Source of the DNA: Morella rubra
Lineage: Eukaryota; Streptophyta; Magnoliopsida; Fagales; Myricaceae
Reading direction: 5' to 3'
Length of the DNA stretch: 64,000 bases
Assembly: GCA_003952965.2 (NCBI GenBank)
Contig: CM025852.1
Location: 28,083,009 to 28,147,008, forward strand
Shown: in pieces, positions 13,444-25,100 of the stretch
Layout: every line of letters starts with the position of its first letter
Position numbering within the stretch: position 1 is the first letter of the stretch
Program-made: the position numbers and the translations under genes
Notes under the pieces: model-generated
Databases searched by the model: none
Told to the model about the DNA's origin: nothing
What the model saw: the letters and a program-made list of their open reading frames with translations, nothing else

Positions 13444-13516
13444 CACCACATGGATTGCTTCACCTCAACTAATTTTTGTTTCAGTGGCAAATTAAGTAGT
13501 AAGGAGAGATCTTTCC

Positions 13517-14624
13517 ATGGACAAGTTCAGCTTTGCTCAAAATGGCGTGGTCAGATTGCCTCCCGGTTTCCGCTTCCAGCCAACAGATGAAGAGCTGGTC
13601 TTCCGGTACTTAAAATGCAAGGTCTTCTCGTGCCCTTTGCCTGCCTCAATTATTCCTGAGGTTAATGTCTGCAATTACGATCCTTGGGATTTGCCGGGTT
13701 GGTGATCTAAAACTCAGCTGCTTCAATATTAGTTTTGATCACGATCTCTATTATCTAAGCACTGAAAGTGCGTGCATGTGATCAAGCTTGAACGTTTATA
13801 CACTCATTAAGCACAGATATAAGAGTATGCAGATGATTGTCAATTAACTGCATTCTTCAGGTGGCATACATGACTCTAATCTTTTACGTAATATTTAAAT
13901 ATGCACAGGTGATTTGGAGCAAGAGAGGTACTTTTTCTGCCATAAGGAAGCAAAACCTGGGAGTCGGAACCGGACCAAAAGAACAACTAATTCTGGTTAT
14001 TGGAAGGCAAACGGCTCAGACAAAAAAATCGTATCTTTCCACGAGGAATCATATAGAGGGAATGAAAAAGACTCTGGTTTTCTATAGAGGGAACTCCTCA
14101 CAAGGATTTAGAACGGATTGGATTATGCATGAATACCGTCTTGTCAGCGCAGGAACTACGTCTTGCGTTTCGCACAGATACATAATGCCTCCAGCCTGCA
14201 GGTGAATTTCCCATTTCCTTTGTTTTTAATATATGGCTAGCAGTACATTCCATCTAACATGTTTATTGCACCTGTACATGCCAATAAAGAATCACTCGTA
14301 TTTTTTTAATTGCTGAAACACTTTTCGTTAAATTTCTTGCAGAATTCTTTCGATCAAGTAGAAAAATGGGTTATCTGTCGCATTTTTCTGAAGCCAGGAA
14401 GTGCCATAAACAATAATGTGATTATTCAGAGTAGTGGAGTAAACAAAGTTGAGAATATCGGGACGGCACAGCCTAGATTGTTAGATTTTAGAAGGGGATA
14501 CGAGATCGATTTGGATCGTGTTTCTTCAAGTTGTTCATCGTCTTCGAGTTCCCGTAGTATCACTGAGGTCTCTTCAAGGGAAGCAGATCATCATGAGGAA
14601 GGCAGGCCTTGCAGCAAGTGTTGA
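13517..14624 (+). pseudogene. NAC transcription factor, NAC083/VNI2-like, frame disrupted
   Basis: NAC proteins are plant DNA-binding factors; the NAC083/VNI2 group regulates xylem vessel differentiation and leaf senescence. Exon 1 (13517-13697) encodes [19 protein letters not shown] and [10 protein letters not shown], then YDPWDLPG. Exon 2 (13909-14201) continues DLEQERYFF and GYWKANGSDKKIVS. Exon 3 (14343-14624) gives WVICRIFLKPGS and an acidic, serine-rich tail ending in HEEGRPCSKC. Inside exon 2 the NAC subdomain D (KKTLVFYRG, then RTDWIMHEYRLV) is in a different frame. One extra T at 14036-14038 explains the shift. A second, compensating change or use of a weak donor near 14167 is needed to reach exon 3 in frame. 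Without correction, a stop follows soon after the shift. It could be a true pseudogene or a local sequence error. Confidence 0.8.
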
Positions 14625-15117
14625 TAAGTTTATCGGAGGAAAAAAAGAAGCATTAAGCAACTATTATTTCTTGTTAATGATTTGCCACGAAAAAGCCAGT
14701 ATGTACGTCTTCAATGAATGAGAGATTGGGGGATGTAATTAGAGACGGCTTTCTTACGTTGAACTTATAAAAATGAAGCTAATTGCTTCGGTTGTGTATC
14801 CAAACCAATTTCTTATCCGGCTTAAAAGGGAGGGGAATTTCCGAAACAAAATGATGAGGCATTTGCCAACTTTGCACTGGCAAATTCCTTTGCAAGACAG
14901 CTTCACGTACGGCCCAATAAGAGTAGGAACTCGAATATCCGCACATGGGGATCGGTCACTTCAACGTGATCTCCGCTTATTCTTGAGGAAGAAGACACCT
15001 TTTAAAATAAAATTCAAGATACCCATTAAGGAGTCTCTTCTTTTGTGAGTCCATACAAGATACCCATTAAGTACTTGGGCATTTGGTATGGAAATTGCAC
15101 AACTATCCTCAAGGCCA

Positions 15118-15459
15118 TGTTGGGAAAAGCAGCACGAAAATTAAAGAATGAGAACACTAAGAATTTACGTGGTTCGGCCCCAATCCGGCCTACGTCCACC
15201 CCAGAGCAATTTTATTAAGAACGCTTAAGAAAATTACTCTCCCCGCCCAATACAATAGCCACACCACGCTCTTTCTCTACCCAATGCTCACGCACTCTCA
15301 CGCACACCTTCTCCTATAACATAAGCCACTATTTATAGGAAAAGATACAAAGAGAAACCCTAAGAGAAAACCTAGATAAACTTGAAGTGGGGAGCAAGTA
15401 GACTTCTACTCAAAGTCTACTTCTATTCTAAGTCTATCTTATGGGTGTGGACCCCAACA
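15118..15459 (-). repeat. 3' LTR of the gag-only element
   Basis: 342 bases, starting TGTTGGG and ending CCCAACA as read on the plus strand. It shares long identical blocks with the copy at 18573-18910, including TTTACGTGGTTCGG and GGCCTACGTCCACCCC. It has about 12 bases (CTAAGAGAAAAC region) that the other copy lacks. Confidence 0.95.
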
Positions 15460-15477
15460 AATCTCCCCCTCCATACC
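15460..15477 (-). other. Polypurine tract next to the 3' LTR
   Basis: On the minus strand the bases just before the 3' LTR read GGAGGGGGAGATT. This is the expected primer site for plus-strand DNA synthesis and fixes the element's orientation as minus. Confidence 0.85.
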
Positions 15478-15792
15478 CATAAGGGAAGAATCTGTTCCTG
15501 ACATCTTTCGGTTGAGTGCATCCCGGGCTCCCATCAGTAGAACCTTCCTGCAACTTTGGTGTCTGTTGCTCCCCCTTGCTCACCACCCCTTGCATCCTTT
15601 TTCTACTGGCACTCCAACCTCGTCCTTATCACCAGACGACCAACCACACTCCCATCTGAGTGTCCTGCACCCTCGCCTAGGGTGCCCGCATCCCCTGCTT
15701 GTACCACTGGACCATGTAGAACAGTATCTCCCCCTGCTCTTGCATCTCCACCGGCTGGTACCAAGCACCTTCGTGCTACAAAGTCGGAGTCA

Positions 15793-16546
15793 TCAGTCAC
15801 CACTGAGGCTTCTGATGATTTCTCTTTCTGCTTTGTACTTTGGACAATTCCGCTTGATATGTCCTTCTTGGTCACAATAAAACAATAATTTGCGACCCTC
15901 TCCTCTGGATTTACCCCGGCCTCTTCCGTTATTCCAGCTGCTTCTTCTGCCTCTTTCTGTGATGAGAGCTTGTGATCCACTGTGGTCATAAGTCTCCATC
16001 TCCTTCCTTCGTGCCTCTTCACTGAACAGAGCATCCTTGACCAACTCCATGGTCAATTTTCCATTCGGTGCGAGAGAAACAACAAGAGTCTCCCAATTAT
16101 CCGGTAAGGAACTCAGAAGCAGTAAAGCTTGAACCTCATTGTCGAAAGTCATTTCGACGCTGTTCAATTGATTGATCAGGTTTTGGAACTCACTGGTATG
16201 TTCCGCCACTGACTTCTCATTTCGCAGCTTCATATTCGCCTCCTCATTAGTAGCGCTTTATTCCGTGAAGTCTTTGACTGATACATTGTCTCCAACTTCT
16301 CCATAGTTCAAAAGCACTCGTCTCTTTGGCTACGTGATGGAATACCTCTGGCCCAATCCACTGACGAATCAACCCTATAACTTTCCGGTTGATCTTCTTC
16401 CACTTTGCCTCGTCAATTCATCCGGTTTCCCTCGTTCTCCAATGGATCATACATATCCTTTGCATAAAGGATATCTCCATCCATGGCTTCCAACTCATGT
16501 AATTCGTAGCAGACAACTCATCATACTGATAACTACTCTCCGCCAT
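15793..16546 (-). pseudogene. Degraded Copia gag gene with a defective zinc knuckle
   Basis: Gag forms the particle that packages retrotransposon RNA. The start codon is at 16544-16546, followed by SATNYMSWKPWM, the usual opening of plant Copia gag. The next ~300 bases need frame changes and hold stop codons. From about 16233 a clean frame gives EHTSEFQNLINQL, LLLSSLPDNWETLV and a retroviral-type zinc knuckle, YCDQEGHIKRNC. In this knuckle the first cysteine of the CX2CX4HX4C pattern is replaced by leucine. Coding similarity stops soon after the knuckle, and the polypurine tract and 3' LTR follow. The gene is not functional as it stands. Confidence 0.85.
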
Positions 16547-18557
16547 CTCAATTAACACTGATAGAGACCTAATTTTGAAATTCTGACTGCACCAATGGAT
16601 CCGGAATGGCCCAAAACCTTAGGAATCGGTCTGACCTGCTCGAAAATTGGCCTAAAAGCCCCTGAACCGGCTGAAAAACCACCCTGGAACAAAACTGGAA
16701 TCTTCCGGAATATTCTGAAATATTCTCTGACGTTCGTGGCACACTGGGACCACACTTTTGACGTTCGTCAAACTGTTAGGGAGCTTCATATTGTACTCCG
16801 AGCCACTTCAATCAACGTCTTGATTCACGAGCCTGGTTATCGCGCTTTATCCCTCATCGTTCTAGTCAAGAATGCTGCTCAAAATCCTCCACAAAAATGA
16901 AGAACACATCTCGTCTTTTGAATGGAATAAGAATCTAGTTTAAGGATCCATTAGTTCGTTGGAACCCTATAACAGAACGCAAAATGAATCAATTCTTGCC
17001 CGATTAATGGGTAATTGGCTCTCACGCCCAAAACGGGTACCCAAACTAGGTTATTATTGCTAGAATGAAATCCCAAGTACGAAGACGTGCACAACTAACG
17101 TAGCTTGGAACGACTTGTGGCAAATTGTTAGGACATTAACAACGCCAACTGCCAATTGATTCGAACGCGATCACCCCAATCGATCCTCCTAAACCGTTCT
17201 TGGCAACACACGAGCTGAAATATAGGATCTAACACACAAATGAAGAACGCTCAAGATATTATTATAAGAACGAAGAACGTGGTTAAGGGTTAATTAGCCT
17301 AAGAACCACAAGAGAACAATCCCGATCAAGGGTTAATTAGCCCAAGAACGGGTACCCAAACTAGGTTATTAGCCTAGAATGAATCCCAATGACAAGGTTA
17401 TTAGCCTTGACACCGACTTAGCATATACATGCCTATGCTTGGCCAACACTCTCAAAAGCACTCAGGCTCTCCAAGACTCTACTATTCTGAATGATAACTC
17501 TAATGCACCTAAGGGTGTTTATATAGACATCCTTAGGTGCTTACAAACCCTAATGAAATCAAATCAAATCACAATCAAATAAATCTAAATCAAATCACCG
17601 ATCTTTAGGAATCAATCCCTTCAATCAAGTAGATTTGATATTACATGCCTAAACAACATAAACTCAAAGGAAATGAATCTTCTAGAGTTTAGGAAATGAT
17701 CCCTAAATCTAGAAGATATGATTTATTCAATCTCAACAAGAAAGGAAACTAATCCCTAAGATACCTCCATGACCTTGCCGATTCGCCGCCGTCCACGCGG
17801 CGCCGCGCTGCTTGCACCTCCATGGGTGGTGGTGCTCCTTTGACTCCCTGGACCTTCCTCTTCCATTCCCTACCTAGCACCGGTAGGGGATAGTGGTGCT
17901 CCGCCACTGGTGGTGGCCATCTTGTGTCATGGCACTCCTTTGTCTGCTGGCCGCTGCTGCTACTTGGCTTGGCTGGTGGCCAAGGACTTGCTGTGGCACC
18001 GTGTCATGGCAAGGTCGTGGCAAGGCCATGGGCAAGGCCATGAGCTGTCATGGCATGTCTGTGGCTGGCTGGCTGGCATGCCAGGCATGGGTGTTGCTGG
18101 GGCACCATGCCTTGTCAAGGGTGCTGGGGTGCTAAGCTTGCACGTGCGCATGCTGATGCTATGGCTTGGCTGTGGTGCTGCTGCGCGCGCGGTGGGCGTG
18201 TCAAGGGACCCATAGGTGCCACTGGCGCCTCATCTTGGCACCTATCCTCCCAAGCATGTCTATCACGGCCCATGTCATCACTGAGGACCCTTTCACAAAC
18301 ACTGTGCACGGGGGCGTGCGGTGCGTGGGGTGAGTGAGGACCACGCGCCCTACCTCTCTTCGGCATGTGGACGGCGTGGTCTGAATTCTTGCGGCGCGTG
18401 ACGGCGCGTCCTGGCTCCTCCAGCGACGAGGTTTCGACCTTTGGCTTCGTCTCGACCTCCTCTACAGGCTGGTGCCCTCCAATCTCTGATTGGACCACTT
18501 TTAATTTTCGGACCTTCTCTGCTTCACCCAAAAAAACGACTCCGGCCCCTCGAACCA
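16547..18557 (-). other. Long internal leader of the retroelement, with hairpin and GC-rich block
   Basis: About 2 kb lies between PBS and gag, unusually long for a Copia leader. It includes a GC-rich block (about 17765-18560) with repeated GGCTGGCTGG-like and GGCATG-like words. It also holds a 14-bp inverted repeat (17505-17518 with 17527-17540, one mismatch, 8-base loop). A direct repeat of about 40 bp (near 17035-17080 and 17348-17392) begins ACGGGTACCCAAACTAGG. No recognisable protein domain was found. Confidence 0.6.
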
Positions 18558-18570
18558 GGCTTTGATACCA
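18558..18570 (-). other. Primer binding site (initiator tRNA-Met type)
   Basis: Reading on the minus strand, TGGTATCAAAGCC starts two bases after the 5' LTR. It closely matches the TGGTATCAGAGC site that pairs with the 3' end of initiator tRNA-Met in most plant Copia elements. Confidence 0.92.
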
Positions 18571-18572
18571 CT

Positions 18573-18910
18573 TGTTGGGAAAACGGCACAAAATTAAAGA
18601 ATGGAACACCAAAAATTTACGTGGTTCGGCCCCAATCCGGCCTACGTCCACCCCAGAGCAATTTTATTAAGAACGTTTAAGAAAATTACTCTCCCCGCCT
18701 AATACAATAGCCACACCACGCTCTTTCTCTTTCTCTCTCTCTGTCCAATGCTCACGCACTCTCACGCACACCTTCTCCTATAACATAAGCCACTATTTAT
18801 AGGAAAAGATACAAAGAGAAACCTAGATAAACTTGAAGTGGAGAGCAAGTAGACTTCTACTCAAAGTCTACTTCTATTTCAAATCTATCTTATGGGTGTG
18901 GACCCCAACA
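18573..18910 (-). repeat. 5' LTR of the gag-only element
   Basis: 338 bases with the same termini as the copy at 15118-15459. It carries a short extra CT-rich stretch (TTTCTCTTTCTCTCTCTCTG) absent from the other LTR. Followed on the minus strand by the primer binding site. Confidence 0.95.
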
Positions 18911-19530
18911 GGCCATAGGGTCGTTTTTGTAGAGGTCAGCAGGGCCGAAAAGAACTATATTGCCATCGGCCATCGGCCATCAAAGGCCAACACTTAGCTG
19001 ATTTCCCCAAAAAGTCCAAAACTGAAAATTCATCTAGGCCCACTGAATGCTTCCCTCGATAGGGGAACAGATCACGTGCTCATCCGCCAGCTTATTCTCT
19101 CTCGCTCGGAGCAATCAAGGTCCAACGGCACCTCCGCAATTTGGGATAGCTTTTCGCCTGATATAGGATTCTATAACATTATAGTTTCCCCAAGGGATAA
19201 CCTGAGGCTCCTGGAGAGCAAATCCTCAGGCACAGCGGTGGCATTTCCCATCTTTTGACAGTTTTGAATGACCCCTATATTGACTCTTTCTACCAATAAA
19301 AGAAATTCCATTTTCTCCACAGTTAAAGCCAGGCATGCAGGATATTTCTAATCAGCTAAAAGCTGGCTCGAGATACTAATCCCTTTTCCTATTATTAACC
19401 CCTAATTCCTGTGACGAACAGACTGTACTTCTATGTTGCTATTTATTGCAAACCCGCCTTTGAACAGGCTTTCAAGTTCCCAAACTTCAACTCGTTATTT
19501 TCTGACAATCTCTTCTGCTCCCATTCTCCA

Positions 19531-21158
19531 ATGGGGTCTGGGAGTTCGAAGCTCACCCCGGAGGGAGAGGCCGTGCAGACCAAACTTCGTCCAGTTGTAT
19601 ACCGCTGGTTTGAGGAGAGAACGGATCGTAAATACAATTCTAACCTGTCCAACAAACAACTCCTTAAAGATGTTGTGGAACAGAATGAAAGTTCCCCATC
19701 TCATTCTCTGCGTGACAAAGAAAGAAGGAGCGCATCCTCATCGGATGGAAATGTAGCATCTTTGAATGAAACACCCGTCGTCGAAGAGGAGTCGAACGTG
19801 GCATCCAGAAGTGCAGAGCCTTCTGACAAAGCAACTCAAGAGCCCGAGGACCATAAAGGTAGGGCATTGCCTGTTATTTCCAATCTTGCACCGCCGACCA
19901 AACTTCGCTCCGCTGTTTACCGTTGGCTTCATGAGATAACAAGACGAAAGTATTCTAGGCCCTCGAATAAACATCTCCTTAAAGATGCCTTGGATGAGGA
20001 TGAAGGTTCCCGACCTCCTTCTCGGTGTGACAAAGAGAGAAACAGCACATCCTCGTCGGATGGAAGCGTAGCATCTTCAAGGGCAACACCGGTCGTGGAA
20101 GAGGAGGTGAACGTGACAGCCATGCCTTCAGAGTCTTCTGACAAAACAACTACACAACCCGAAGAGCATAAAGAAGGAGACGCAGTGCCTGCCAAACATC
20201 GTCCCCACATTATACACCGTTGGTTCCATGAGATAATTGCGAGATGTAAATATTCTAGCATGTTCAAGAAAGATCTCCTCAAAGATGAAGTGGATGAGAA
20301 TGAATGCTCCGGACCTCATTCTCTGCATAACAAAGAGAGAGAGAGCACATATTCGTCAGAGGTTAGTGTATTTTCTAAGAGGGCAACACCGGAAGCGGAG
20401 GAGGAGGCGAACGCGGCACCCAGGCCTGCAGAGTCTAGCGAAACAGGTAAAAAGCCTCAGGTGCATAAAGAGGGAAAGATGAGTGGAAAACATGAGGATG
20501 AAAAAAAAGGTAAAGAAGAAGATGATGATAAACAAAAAGACGAGAATGTGGCAGGTAGGGTCTTGGTTGCGGTTTTGGAGGATCAGGAAATTCTGGCGGA
20601 TGAGGAAGAGGATGAAGAAGTTAATGGAGTACATGGTTCGATCACAGGCCCCGGATCGCCAAGTTTCAGGGTCTATTGTGTCCAGTCAACTGAAGATACT
20701 AAGGAAGACGGTAAGCATTCTTGAACCTTAGAGTTGCAAATTGTATACATATCCATGTGAAATTTGAGGAGCGAATAAATATATGAATGGGGTCATTCGA
20801 TTCATACAGATAAGGTCGACAGCATGCATACAAATTCACCCAGTCATGAGAGCGTCGACAGCAATTCTGATGAGGTACGTACATGTATAATATTGGCTCT
20901 TTCAGACCTCTTTTCCACAAACAACTCGGCAAGGTAAAATTATAATCTCATTTTTTCACATAATCTTTTGATCAGGTACCTCACGGTCAGGAGAGGAAGA
21001 CAAAGAAGAAAGGAAATAAAGGAAAAAGATTGACGAGAGCCATCCGCAAGGGCGGACCAGGTGCCGTAAAGAATCTGTTGATTGTGGCTTCATGTTACAG
21101 CATAAGTTGCTCTGGCCAGGACAGAACCCGTCTTCTTGGAGAAAAAGCAGAAGCTTGA
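19531..21158 (+). CDS. Putative myristoylated acidic protein with three ~93-residue repeats; family not recognised
   Basis: Three exons (19531-20710, 20810-20874, 20976-21158) with GT-AG borders and matching phases give 475 residues. The start is the first ATG in the frame. It opens MGSGSSK, which fits the N-myristoylation pattern (Gly2, Ser6), so membrane attachment is inferred. Three tandem repeats cover about residues 18-110, 124-216 and 222-315. Each starts with a motif like KLRxxVYRW, followed by RKY and LLKD, then an S-rich DKER segment and an acidic TPVVEEE stretch. A Lys/Asp/Glu-rich linker follows. The C-terminus is basic (KTKKKGNKGKR) and then hydrophobic (LLIVASCYSISC). I do not recognise the family. 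The mixture of a conserved repeat core and low-complexity linkers suggests a fast-evolving scaffold protein; this is inference. Confidence 0.72.
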
Positions 21159-21297
21159 TTATACTACGAAGAAGAAGGAATTTATTGCAGATTCCTTTGA
21201 AGCTAATTCGTGGGCTCCACGGTGGACTTCTTTAATGTGACAAGTGAAAGGACGTAACTTGATCGCATCTCTTCTCCGCGTATTATTAAATCTCAGT

Positions 21298-21690
21298 AAT
21301 TTGTGCATTTTCCAGCAAATTATTCCTCTACAGCTTCTCCATCCAACTTGGTTCATCAAGAAGGTTGAACGGATGAAACAAATTGTTGGGTTAAATCTAA
21401 CACGGAAAGGATTTCCGGATGCAAAATCAAGAAAACATTCATTTAACTGAAGATAATTGTGGAAAAAGAAAAGGAAATTGACCCCAAAAGAGTTTCAGCC
21501 AAAGGTCTATTTGGTTCATTCATCGCACCATCGCGTTGGCATCCTTCATCAATTCTTGAGAATTACTGCATTTACCAGCAAATTATTCCTTCCAACTAGT
21601 TTCATGAAGAATTTTGAACGAGTGAAACAAATAGCTGAGTTAAATACAACACGGAAAGGGACGGAAAATCAACGAAACATTCATTTAACA
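21298..21690. repeat. Diverged tandem duplication downstream of the triple-repeat gene
   Basis: Two copies (21298-21448 and 21560-21690, about 260 bp apart) share CCAGCAAATTATTCCT, TTGAACG, GTGAAACAAAT or ATGAAACAAAT, TAACACGGAAAGG-like and AAACATTCATTTAAC. The second lacks about 9 bases in the middle. No clear protein is encoded. Confidence 0.75.
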
Positions 21691-22122
21691 GAAAAGAAAA
21701 TGACATCAGATAACACACGTCACAAATACGATGGCATTTTCCTATCGCAGAGGAGAAGCCGGTTCCTCCGTTTTCTTATGTTGTTTTTTTTTTTCCTAGG
21801 TTTATTGTCAATAGCAACAAACACCTCATATAACATCCGATTGACCAGGAAAAGAACAGACTAATCCAAACATCAGAAATGAAAATACTAGTAGAAAATG
21901 AAGCAGAGCACAATATATTGCCACGCATTATAGTTGAGAATTACATCAGAAGCTAACATTCCCAAGATATTACATATAAAAACATACAAACGACCAGAAC
22001 AAACACAAAATAAGCTTTACTGTTTAAGGCCAGAAACACATTAGAAGCAGCAGGGAAATGAGTGAATACACTTAGCTGATTATGTTCTATATTCATAAGG
22101 AAAGAAGGAAGGAGTGGTGAAA

Positions 22123-25100
22123 TTAGAGATGGTCCTCAGAAGGAAAGGAAGAAGCAAGGAAATCCTCGTCCTCCATGAAAATCTGTAAGTTCCTGGACTT
22201 CATTAGAAATTCCACTGCTTCCTCATTAAATTCTACCATGAACCCCAACTTAATCAGCTCCGAGAGTGCACCAATATAATCGATGTTCTCCCACAGCAAG
22301 CCCTCCGAAATTGCTTCAGAAAAATAGGTTGCATACTCGATGATATTCTTATATCCACAAGACCTGTCCAGCTTCACCGCAAAAAACTTTGACGCCTCTC
22401 TATCCCAACGTATAGTTCTGCTTGATTTCACCTTCACGATTTCCCTTGAAGTCAGTGATAAACTATAGTTTATATGAAGGGGTTCATTTGTCGCCAAGAT
22501 TGTCATATCAAGTAGTCCACGGACAGCTTCATGCCTCCTCTCGGCTTCCATCTTCATCACAGGATCAGCTAGAAAACCAAGGATGAGCCTAACCAGCCCT
22601 TTCTTAATCAGAATCTCCTTCAGATTCACCTGACTGAGTTCAGCAACGTCTACCACGGATGCTTCTTCCCTCTCCACAGATTCAGATATAGTGCGAACCC
22701 CATTTTCCTATAAATTTCAAGCAGCTTTGTACGAGGTAAAGAAGGCAAGTTACGCTCAGGGTACCAGACAAATATAGGTTGGGAAGAAGAGCGTTGGAAA
22801 AGATCCTTCAGTTGAAGATCATCAGCAATGAAGACATCCTGCTTGTCTGATAGCAAAATTCCGTCTGAATCTGAACCAACTGGCAATTTCACTAAGCTAT
22901 CGGCAAGAGTTCTCTCAGTCTTCGCATTCCAGTGCTTCAAAACGTACACCCAGAACTTACAACAGTCCGCATGTGACAATTGATTTCCTGAACCTTCCCA
23001 AACCTTCCAAAGCTCACAGTAGTCATCGACTGAGGGAGTGTGTTTCACGTGGAAAGCACTGGAGAAAAAGACAAGTAACTGCTGCTCATAGTGCTTCTCC
23101 AACACTTGAAGCTGCGAACTGAAGAGACCATCCTTGTCACGCAAAACACATTCTCCAGGACTGACCCACTCACCATCCTCACTTCCATTTGGGATCCAAA
23201 TCCTTTTGGCAGCTTCACAGTTTGGCTCCCAATTAAATGCCATCAAGTAGTTATATATTCGAACCACAGAAGAAAATTCAAGATGAAAATCAAGTTGGCT
23301 GGCAATCAATGGGCATCCGTTTCCTACATCAACAACAACTCCTATGGCCTTGAGCTCTTTTCTGTAGGATGTAATATTGGAACCATAAAAACCTTCATCG
23401 ACAAAGGGTCCATCTGTGCATTTCAAATAAGATCCCCACTTGGAGTCAAACAACAAGCACTGGTCTGGAGGCCTATAACCATCATAGGTCTTCAACCATT
23501 TTTTAGAAATTCTTGTCCGGACAGAGTCTGGAAAAGAATAGTTTCGATCTTGCAATAGAATGCGGAAGCATTCCAGCAATGCAAGCACATTTGAAGGAGT
23601 TATGCAGGAGGGATCACCAGGAAAATAAAGACCAGCTGCAACAAAATCCACACCATCTTTGAAATCAATAACAACCCCCATACTCTTCAGCTCTTTCGTG
23701 TATTCGTGAATGACTTTGCCATAGTAGTTGTCACTGTCATCGATGAAAGGGAGGAGAGTAATCGGAGCAATTGATTGCCACTCTGGCCCATACAGAATGC
23801 AATCGCTTGGAACTCTATAATCACCAAGCCGAGTCCGCAGCCACTTCGTCTCACGGATGCAAACCATAAGATCTTGAGGAAACTCATATGGAGTATCCTT
23901 TAGTTTTCTGTAGCAGGACAGAAAAGACAAAACATTTTCTTTTCTCATAGCAGATGCTTGCTGCCTGAAACATTGGACAAATACTTTGACTGCATCCTCA
24001 AAATCTACCTTTACCCCCGTTTGCTTCAATTCATTTCTGTACGAGAGGATACCGCTTCCATAGAAACCCTGATCAATCAGCGGAAAACCTTCGAATATCA
24101 GTAAGATGCAACCCCATTGAGGGTCAACCAAGAAACATTCTCCAGGACACTTGTAACCCGCATTTGTCTTGAAGCATTTAACACTTCGCAATGCCTCAAC
24201 AATCTTCTGTGATCCCGAATGACGCGCACATTCCAGAATAAAAAAAACAGCCTCAGCCGTCAAAGAAATCAAGCGTGAAGGCAATTTTAAGTTGTCCGCA
24301 ACAAGCTTGTAACTTCCATTGAAGCCAGTAAGGACACCAAGTGACATCAGTTCCTCTTTAAAAGAGAGATTTCTTGTCCGTAGTAATCTGTATCAACCAA
24401 GGGGATGTCACTGATTTGACATGCAGTTCTCCATTCCCGATCATACAAAACAGATCCAACCGGAGACCTGTCACCACGGGACGTCCTCAGCCATTTTTTT
24501 TCTTTGATACTGCTGATGAATTCGTCCACAGAAAGAAAATGCTTCCTCAAAAACCTGATGAAATTTAGAACTGAGAGCACCTGGCCTCTAGTTAAAGTGG
24601 AGGATGCAGCAAGAGACATAAGATGGTCCCCAATATATTTACATGCTTCTTCATACTCGAACATGACTCCGATTGTCTTTAGCTCCTCCTTGTAATTATT
24701 TATTTTTTTTCCATAGAAACTTTCATCAATAATCGGAATATCAACAAGCACTGATCCACTCTGCAAAATGTTTCCCAATGAAGAGCAAGCATGAATGACC
24801 GAGATGGTGGCCTGTAACCAGAACAACCATTGCTAGTAATCTTCAGCCAGCTACCCTCCTTTATGCAAGTCAAGAACCTCTCCGGAATGCAACTTCCCCT
24901 ATATTTCAGCTTTTGAATCCAGTCCAACAACAACAATGCATTCTGACTGGTGAGTGGCGCAGAAACTGCAGGTATTGCAGCATTGGGAGGGGATACATAA
25001 GGAATATCAGAAGCTGCAACATGAGTTGTAAGGAACTCAAGGAGCTGTCCTGCAGAAGTAAATTCACCAGCAAAAAGACCCGGATACAAGTATTCTTCTC

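Larger units (their letters stand above)
15118..18910 (-). mobile_element. Copia-like LTR retrotransposon, gag-only (TR-GAG type), complete with TSD
   Basis: The element is bounded by two LTRs that begin TGTTGGG and end CCCAACA. It is flanked by the 5-bp direct repeat GGCCA at 15113-15117 and 18911-18915. On the minus strand the order is 5' LTR (18573-18910), a tRNA-Met-type primer binding site, a ~2-kb leader, a degraded gag, a polypurine tract and the 3' LTR (15118-15459). Protease, integrase and reverse transcriptase are absent, so it must have depended on partner elements for movement. LTR differences (about a dozen substitutions and a few short indels by eye) suggest an insertion that is not very recent. 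Confidence 0.93.

Noticed and set aside
15512..15888. Open frames on the plus strand over the retroelement
   Set aside because: They are antisense to the end of gag and the region before the polypurine tract; the products are low-complexity Pro/Ser/His sequences.
17893..18337. Plus-strand Trp/Gly/Cys-rich frames in the GC-rich block
   Set aside because: GC-rich sequence opens several overlapping frames on both strands at once; none shows a domain.
23091..23558. 155-codon plus-strand frame inside the NO VEIN-like exon
   Set aside because: It lies antisense to a region with clear family similarity and has no motif of its own.
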